Positions 56,931 through 64,000 of a DNA stretch of 64,000 nucleotides are shown here, piece after piece. The notes under the pieces are model-generated. The model ran no database searches. It worked only from the letters and a program-made list of their open reading frames with translations, and had not been told where the DNA came from. Positions within the stretch are counted from its first letter, which is position 1. Each line of letters opens with the position of its first letter. The stretch lies in assembly GCA_014155875.1 (NCBI GenBank), contig JACEFZ010013563.1, positions 1 to 64,000 on the forward strand, given 5' to 3'. The stretch is from Cepaea nemoralis (lineage: Eukaryota > Mollusca > Gastropoda > Stylommatophora > Helicidae). The position numbers were made by a program, and so were the translations under genes.

Positions 56931-57640
56931 TTATACCAACTCTGGAAAGAGTTGTGATATTTTGTGCGTGAACATAAATGATATTAAGTGTGTGTTATAT
57001 GTGCGGTGTTTGTATCTGGCTGAGTTTCTACATGTCCATATGAGCTGTCTATAGTAAGAAAGAGCTGTCAGTAGTTTTGTATGTGTGTCTTTTGCTGATT
57101 TTGGTATAATGTTGAGAAAAATTGCTTTATATATGTCAGTTTGTTTGCCTGTGTGTGTTTGTATGAGGTGTTGGAGTGTTGCGCGTATGGCTGTGATTGT
57201 TGGACATGTATAATAGATGTGTTCCTCTGTCTCTGTTGTGTTATTTCTACATAGCTGGCACTGTGATATTTGTTTGTATTTGTATGCTTCTGTCTGTGTT
57301 GTCGGTGTCATATTGTATAACAGTCTATATGTGATCTCTCTAGCTTTTGGTGTTATGTGATTGTTGTGTAGGTTTGAAAAGGTGCATGTGAAGTCAGACA
57401 TGAAGTATTTGTGTCCTCTTTTAATCCTAAGTTTGAGTGATGGTGCTTGCTCTCTAACTAAATGTTTGTATATTTTGTGTGTTGTTTGCTGTATTAACTG
57501 TTCATGTCCCTGTATTGCCTGTATGCATGTCTGGTAGAATGTTGGCAGTGTTCCCTGGTAGTGTGCAGTTGCATTGTTAAGAGGTGTGAGGTGTTTTATG
57601 TCGTGTGCTATATAATATAAAGCTAATCTATGTTGTTTTA
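56931..57640 (-). pseudogene. LINE-B copy X ORF2 C-terminal end
   Basis: An open reading from QHRLALYYIAHDIKHLTPLN through KRGHKYFMSDFTCTFSNLHN, REITYRLLYNMTPTTQTEAY, CQLCRNNTTETEEHIYYTCP (zinc-binding motif) to ISQLFPELV and the stop. Almost identical to copy Y, without the internal frameshift. The apparent start (MCFHVFPIIIK) is flanking filler. Shorter 5' than copy Y by about 500 bp. Confidence 0.9.
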
Positions 57641-57680
57641 TGATAATTGGAAACACATGGAAACACACTATGATTTTGAT

Positions 57681-58089
57681 GGGCGAAAGATTTCTACGTT
57701 GTGAAGAGAAACCAGAGTAAGAATGTCAGGTAGACCATTGGAGGAAGTCGTTAACATCGTGCACGGAGCTTGCAGTGTTGAAACATTGTATATATTGCAT
57801 TACCAAGTACATTATATTCAATTTTAGAAGTAGCAGTATTTATTCCTTTGGATATTAAATTATTGTGTTAACTGTGAGTAGGCAGTGTCATTAAATTAAA
57901 CATTTAACACTGATGTAACTAATTGCTTCTTTAGAAAAAAAGTTGGCGAGTTATGTCCCTTGCATACAATAAAATGAATATTATGTTGCCGTGAAAAGGA
58001 GGTATTTGTCGGCAATTTGTTTCTCAAGTTATCTTTACTGCCTATTGTTAATGAGCCAATGATACCATAGTGTAAGTCAATGAAATAAG
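57681..58089. other. Unassigned 400 bp
   Basis: AT-rich, no coding region. Contains gagttatgtcccttgcat (57949-57966), the reverse of AAGGGACATAACT, a motif also in FB elements and the Gypsy-G leader. Confidence 0.4.
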
Positions 58090-59880
58090 ACATGGCTGTA
58101 ATTTAAGAGGACTTGCATTAAGGCACTGATGTCGAGGTAAGGGCTTCAACCTCTACATCGGACAGTTGCACTAAAATGTTGACCTCTCGTCCTTGACTTT
58201 GGGACGTAAATTACAAGTACCCCTGAAGTCGGAGTGGGTTTGCCTAACGGGGAAGGACACTGGTAATAAGGAAAGCTATTCCAAACGCAAAATTCTGTCC
58301 ATCACTACTGGCAGTATTGTGTATGGACTTTACGCTTGTGTTCAAAAGAAAGCAAGAGGTAAAAATATATTCAAGAGACATTACTTTGAGTAAGATAAAT
58401 GTTCTATTTGATTCAAATAGCTGTAGTTTTGTCTTTAATGTATGTAAAGTTTTCTATAGAAATTAACAACGGTAAAATAAAAGATTCGATAATCATTTAA
58501 ATATCTTTTAAGATTATCTAAAAGTAATGGCTTTATCTTACATGTGGGAAATGTTAAAAAACATCTTTCTATTTCTCCTTGATATTACATTAAATATCCT
58601 TTTAATGGCATCGCTAAGCCGTTAATCTTAACGTCTCATTATTGTTTGACTGGCATATGAACTATGCCATAAATGTCATATTATCATAAATGTATATGTG
58701 TGTATTTGTTTCATGTGTTATAACACTTAACACCAACAAACGACAACGCTCTGTGATATACACAAACAAGAAGCACGCAATACACCTTGTAAATATACGT
58801 ACATTTAACAAATGTTTGCATATCCTTTACAAGACATCGCTGTCAACATCAGCATATTTCAGCTGATTGTTGATTTCTTGGCAAGATTACGCTCAGTAGT
58901 TTGCCATTGCTTTCTGGGTGGCCGGCTCACATACCCCGTATATTACCGACGCGATTCGAACCACTGGTGATTCTCACCGTCATCACATTACTTACGAGAG
59001 TGTACGAGATTACGGAGAAAAGTCGCTAACCTCTGGCCAGGATGCCGGCATACGTACATTGCTAATATAACGTATAATGATAAAATAAACGTTTAAAAAA
59101 AACAATTCTCGGTCTTTTTGGCTAAGATTACCGTGCTCTACCCCATTAGACAAGTGTACTTTCCGATTAAATTTCCCCTCTGTGGTCACGAGTGCTCACT
59201 ACAAACTGGATTAAAGATTTTCTCGGTTACAGATTATTCAAACACATCAGTGATATTAATTTTGTGGCGGTAATTTTGATTGTTTTCACCATGTTTAGAT
59301 CTGGATTAAAGATTTTCTCCGTCAAGAACAAAACAGAACAAAATGTAAAAGGCCACAACCACCCTCAAATTAATACCCTGTGTGAGTACAGGCTTCTCCT
59401 GATAAAGGAGAACCGCTTTTGGACAACAATCACCTTCAAATAAGAGCACAAATCCCATGTGCACTGTCACAACCAGCCCGCTCCGTGGCGAAGGGATCAC
59501 GGACGCAGTTCGTAATCCCGCAAACCCACGTTCGACATACAGCTGCGGGCGATTTGGCAGCAGACCGCCTTGCGTTTCTTCTTTTTGCCAAAATGTTGTG
59601 GGTGCCGGTCGTTCAGAAATCAATGGCAAACTACTAAACGTAAACATGCCAAGAGTTCACAACAGCACAAATTAAAATATGCTGGTGTTGACTGCCACGT
59701 CCTGTAAAGGATATGCAACTGACTAACTGTCACAACCACGGTTCATATACTCTCGATACAGAGTTGACAAACTCTTTGACACATTGTGAATTCGCATTGT
59801 TGGAAGCATATTTTATGACGTGTCAAATTACGCTATTGAAACACCGGATTATTCACTAATTTTCAACTAAATTTTCCAGG
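58090..59880. mobile_element. FB element copy 3, right end missing
   Basis: Left arm from 58090 (decayed tRNA-like head, B-box-like aagggcttcaacctc near 58139), blocks gacctctcgtccttgactt, gacgtaaattacaagtaccc, gcatatcctttacaagacat and gtttgccattgctttct; core with the U2-like sequence (59106-59130) and a stretch nearly identical to copy 2 (59214-59470); right arm from about 59590 to 59880, losing its tRNA-like outer end. Then 120 bp of other sequence and LINE-B ORF1. Confidence 0.68.
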
Positions 59881-60129
59881 TCATACTCACGCAATCTTCA
59901 GTCCGGTATGACATCATACTGATGTTGGACAACAGGATGTCTTCATCCAACATACAGGACTTCACGCTGACTTCACATCCAACAAACGCAAGCAAGCAGC
60001 AAGCAAGCATTACATTTATGGTTCCAAGGGAGCACTACCAATTTTAGCAACTTCACCAGCCTGGTACTGTAGTTTGCTCTATTACTGAACCTAGGGCTGC
60101 GGCGAAATCGACACCAGCTTTTATTGTTA

Positions 60130-60787
60130 AAATTCGGTGAAATTGCTCTAAAGCTGTGAAAATGTAAACAATATAAAATGACACAAAGTAGTGCAGCTTT
60201 ACATAATAGAATTACGACACATACAGGACGAAAAGAACAAAAAGATGGAGAAAAAAAAAGGAAAGCAATGACGAGAAAATGAAAATTGGAAAAAATGTTC
60301 ATACTGACCTGAGAATTCCGAGCTGTGTATAACCCCGAATATGACAGATGTCTTCTTTTTATACCCAACCGAGGGAGGGGATGTAGGATGATGAAGGGGT
60401 GGTGGGTTTAACGGTTCAGTGAGCACATTGAAAGAAGGGGGGAGGCAGGAAGGTAGGACGGCAACCTGTGATAGTAGTCTGAGAATGGTATCTGAGCAAT
60501 CCCAGTGGATGTACTAACAAAGCATGAGTGGGTGCCAGTGAATGGGTTGGCCCTGGTGGACGAATATTGAAGAGCAGTGGAGTGTGCACCCAAGTATGAT
60601 GGTGATACTAACCAAAATCACATTATGCACTCCTTTATGTTATTGTGAGGCGAGTCCTAAAGTCTGGGTGGAATGATATGCGTGAGCGCACATACATACA
60701 TCTACACCGCTCAACAGTCATTCATACAATAGTGTACATGGACATGTGCAATGTATATATGAGAAGAGAGAGAAGGAGAGAGAGAGC

Positions 60788-60821
<34 letters not shown>

Positions 60822-60878
60822 TTGGTATAGTTACTGCGATATGCCACATGAGGTATGCGGACACATGATATGGCAATT

Positions 60879-60969
<91 letters not shown>

Positions 60970-61187
60970 TGTGCCACATAGGGTATGCGGATTGGGTAAA
61001 TACGAGGCTTCACTCATACTGTTCCCTATGAAATAGAGTCAGTAAGGTTGATTGTTATACCACGTATTTTGAGATCATATCAGCCAATGCTTGTGTTATT
61101 GGGGTTGTATAAGATCCAACCACCGGTAATACACATGATGTTGGTAGGCACAAAGAAGCAAGATTATTATGAGAGAGAGACAATGAG

Positions 61188-61224
<37 letters not shown>

Positions 61225-61237
61225 GGGTTGGTATAGA
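60130..61237. mobile_element. Unknown 1.1-kb insertion with (GA)n arrays
   Basis: Exact 10-bp duplication tttattgtta at 60120-60129 and 61238-61247; the empty site is seen in LINE-B copy 2 at about 26271-26282. The insert has three (GA)n blocks (about 60770-60812, 60882-60970 and 61160-61225), each near ggggttggtatag or gtatgcggacac-like sequence. No open frame with a recognised domain, no TIR and no poly(A). The size of the duplication fits a LINE-type insertion. Confidence 0.7.
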
Positions 61238-62003
61238 TTTATTGTTAGTGCCTTAATTGGTCCAGGAGGTTTGCCTTCTGGGGGAATCCTAAACCTGCAA
61301 GGTTCGAGGTTCCCACTAGGTGGTACTTTCACCTGTCAACAGAAGGGCAGAAAGCCGTGTATGACAAGTTACACGGAAAATGTTCTCTTTTCCAAGCCTA
61401 GGCATAGACATATCACTAAGAGCATCTAGAGAAAGGAAGAGACAGGCTGACCATTCACTGATTGCCTGTCGCGATTACTCCTGAAGGAGTTAAAAATACT
61501 GTTGCACAGTGTTACAGGGGGTGACAAGGCTGAGGTCTTCTAGCAAAAAAAAAAGGGTTGGCAAGTGGTGTGCACTCTGCAACCCAAAAAAGGAAGCGCC
61601 CCATTACATACGAATCTACACACCTGGGGTTACTAATAATAATCACAGAGTATTGACTATGATGTCAGGGAGAAGGGCGGCAATTGCCCTACGTGTGGTC
61701 AAACTAACAACTGGGCACATACATGTCCTAGCAGACGACCAACGATAACACCAACAGCAGCAATTGCTGTACACAGTCAAGACAATTTCCCGCCTCTAGT
61801 GCGAGAAACTCCTCCACAGAAACGAACAGAACTGACACAAACTATCAATGGTCAAATCAACACACTAGAAGACGGGACCACACACGAAAACAACACATAA
61901 GAAAACAATCCCAAAAAATTGAAGACTGGCGGTTTTGACATCGTCAGCAATCCACACACACAAAAAGAGAGAGAGAGAGAAAGGACAGACAGAAGACTAA
62001 TGC

Positions 62004-63601
62004 TGTCGCTTGTCGTCTCTGGGGGGACAGTAGAATCAACAAGCACACTTCAACTTCCCTTTTTCCAATGTTGGGTCTATTGCCAGACCTTTGTCTACAC
62101 ACCCCCGTTCCGGTCTTCTATTCACTATCTCTCTATTATCGTAATGTCATACCCCTCTTCACTTTCCTTCAGAACATACCCACACAACACTGTCCTCCAA
62201 TAAATACTAACATTATTTATTGTATAAAAAGTGTCATGGGTGTGTATAGAGTGTATCACATTTTCATCACGCAACGGCATTATATTGTCACCACAGCACA
62301 TAACTGTTTTACTCTCACCCAGTGTAGTTTCTCTTTGACTGATGATGATTATGTCTTCACAATATCCTTAACTTTTGAAATAAAATGTATTTTCACAACA
62401 GCGTGTTTTTTATATGTAATGTCTTTCCGGGTGAAATGTCCAATGTTATAAATGTTTTTTTTTTTTTTTTTTTAATCCAGGGAATGTTTACTCATCCGAT
62501 ATAAGTAATGAATTATTGTCTACGAATGTAGGACTAATCACAACCCTGCGTATATATTACACTGACACACTGTTTGTATTAAAGTCCAAGAATGTTCTAT
62601 TCCTCAGAGGAAAAGTTCTGGTATTACAGTTTGTTTGTATTTATCTTATGGTCATGTGAACCATATTTCTAGTCCGTTCTATGTAGAGTTGACATATCTT
62701 CTGCTGTCAGTATCCTATCTGGACAGATTTATTATGCCGTTACTTTTAGAACTGGTTGACCTTAGGGTTGATACAAGACTTAAATCTTGAGTATATTTAT
62801 CACTGCACTCAACTATGGTAATTTCTTTCTTTTTATGGGTGTAGCTATTATAATTTCCAGTGTAGTGGAATTCAGCTGAGTTCAGTGGAGTTCCGTGGAG
62901 TTCCGTGTAACCTTATGACTATCCTCGGCTGAATCGGGAATACATATGCACATTAAGTACAGATGTTCGTTGCCTTCAATCGACGCGGAACATCTTAAAT
63001 CCCTTTTCTACTAGCTCCAGAATAATTCAACACTTTCTGTCCTGGAAGACTCGTAGCACACACTAAATTAAACTTGAATATCCAGACCATTTATACTTTG
63101 GCTCTGTATAATTTCACTGGCACAGTCCATCAGATATCTCCCTGTCCTCTTCACCAGTCTTTTGATTTTATACAACAACAACTGAAATTCTCCTGTGATA
63201 AACGGTCATTTCGGGACATCAATGATTATCCACTCTTTTCTTCGGACCACGGACATTTGTTTCCGATACTTCAAAAGACATCTGATAGTTTTTATCGTAA
63301 CTACGTCTTCGTTGTTCAAAGGGTTGTGAAACGGCATGATCGTGACTCTCGGTTTCCCAATTCAAAGGTTTGTGAAATTGTTTTATCATGATTCCCTCTC
63401 CGTTGTTCAAAGGGTTTAAGATCGTCGTTTTCTGTCGCCTGTCTCCCAACAAACACTCGGAATCTGTTTTGATCTTGGAGTCAATAAAAGATCGCTTGTT
63501 TTCCTGATCTAAAGGTCAATAACTTTTCATCCTCGTAAAATATAAGCAATTTTATGTTTTTATATATCATGGGATCGTTAACCTGTCAGTATTCTGTGAC
63601 A
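62004..63601. mobile_element. Probable solo LTR, 1.6 kb
   Basis: Starts TGTCGCTTGTCG and ends TTCTGTGACA (TG...CA with TGTC/GACA inverted ends), flanked by the exact duplication aatgc (61999-62003 and 63602-63606). LINE-B copies 1 and 2 show one aatgc in the same context (near 14686 and 27072). No recognised coding region, though several short open frames and AATAAA-like signals (62198, 62380) exist. Orientation unresolved. Confidence 0.75.
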
Positions 63602-63626
63602 AATGCAGTCACTAGACAGTTTAGAC

Positions 63627-64000
63627 CTGCGGTTGTCAACCGGTGGTGAATTCACTCCCCCACCCCCGGCGGGGGAGGAGGGGGGGGGGAGATTAAGATT
63701 ATTTCAAGATCGCATTAATGCAAGAACTGATTACTTTATATCCTTTTTACTTGCATACTTTACGGTGCTGTACTTCTCGCCCTTATGAAATTCATTTTAT
63801 AACGTAAAATGACCTGCAAATCCCTTTTTATATAGACGTCTAGACTTGTTCTACTGTAGTATGTGTTATTAAAGCTTCCTTCTTTACGTATACTGTGAAG
63901 GGGCTGGGGGATGGAGGAATTTATAGGGGGGGGGGGGGATACGAAGGGGAGGGGGTGTGATATTCTTAACAAATGGTGAAGGGGTGCATTGGCCAAAATC
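63627..64000. mobile_element. Non-autonomous hAT (MITE), second copy, cut by window end
   Basis: Starts CTGCGGTTGTCAACCGGTGG and follows the MITE at 44309-44714: gattaagattatttcaagat, cgttttat-like and gaattcattttataacgta blocks, then the G-rich end. The right TIR and second target duplication are outside the window; the left one would be gtttagac. Confidence 0.82.

Larger units (their letters stand above)
53617..57640 (-). mobile_element. LINE-B copy X: ORF2 C-terminus plus long 3'UTR
   Basis: Minus-strand, 5'-truncated at about 57640, with poly(A) (T-run 53617-53644) after CACTCAATAAAAGTTTT. Flanked by cactatgattttgat at 53602-53616 and 57666-57680. About 25 bp between the truncation point and the right duplication (ggaaacacatggaaacac) are filler not from LINE-B. 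Confidence 0.87.
60003..63626 (+). pseudogene. LINE-B copy 4 ORF1, three times interrupted
   Basis: Pieces 60003-60129, 61238-62003 and 63602-63626, colinear with ORF1 at 26155-27090 (tggttccaagggagcactac; gttactaataataatcacag; cagtcactagacagtttaga). The CCHC region lies at about 61690-61740 (CPTCGQTNNWAHTCPS in broken frames). Interrupted by an unknown 1.1-kb insert, a probable solo LTR and a MITE. Confidence 0.8.

Overview
The window is eukaryotic, intergenic and almost entirely made of transposable elements, with no convincing host gene. Evidence for a metazoan: several APE-type LINE families, hAT and Tigger-like transposases, tRNA-derived SINEs and a Ty3/Gypsy element. Short repeats resembling AAGGGACATAACT, common in mollusc repeats as I know them, make a mollusc or other lophotrochozoan the best guess. 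I cannot name the species.

Main families (my labels). LINE-A: LINE with a C-terminal RGRP-rich tail and short tandem-repeat 3' ends. LINE-B: L1/Tx1-like LINE with a CCHC ORF1, an endonuclease and RT ORF2, and a very long repeat-filled 3'UTR. LINE-C: I-like LINE with a C-terminal RNase H. LINE-D: LINE ending in a C2H2 finger, two very similar copies. LINE-E: another RT LINE. LINE-G: intact ORF1 only. Gypsy-G: Ty3/Gypsy element with integrase upstream of RT, the order of the Gmr1 group. FB: about 2 kb inverted-repeat element with tRNA-like ends.

Layout. 1-2.1 kb: hAT and Tigger relics. 2.1-7.9 kb: a LINE-B copy holding a SINE, two LINE-A copies and a hAT nested in one of the LINE-A copies. 8.0-10.0 kb: FB copy 1. 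10.1-22.3 kb: LINE-B copy 1, split by LINE-C (itself split by LINE-D), a LINE-A and a Gypsy-G with two LTRs; a 50-bp minisatellite lies between its ORFs. 22.3-24.0 kb: LINE scraps. 24.0-26.1 kb: FB copy 2. 26.1-30.3 kb: LINE-B copy 2 with a hAT. 30.4-36.3 kb: minus-strand Gypsy-G lacking its 3' end. 36.3-37.8 kb: LINE-E. 37.8-41.0 kb: FB scrap plus a duplicate of the hAT/LINE-B segment, carrying a solo LTR. 41.0-45.0 kb: LINE-C copy 2 with LINE-D copy 2 and a hAT MITE. 45.7-47.7 kb: LINE-G ORF1 and a tandem repeat. 47.7-57.7 kb: three consecutive minus-strand 5'-truncated LINE-B copies. 58.1-59.9 kb: FB copy 3. 60.0-64.0 kb: LINE-B ORF1 split by an unknown insert, a probable 1.6-kb solo LTR and a second MITE.

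Many insertions are proven inside the window by target-site duplications and by paralogous empty sites in other LINE-B copies, so the relative order of events can be read. The most interesting signals are the Gag-PR-IN-RT gene order, repeated insertion of LINE-B at one 15-bp target, the island array in the LINE-B 3'UTR, and the FB foldbacks that always precede LINE-B ORF1.
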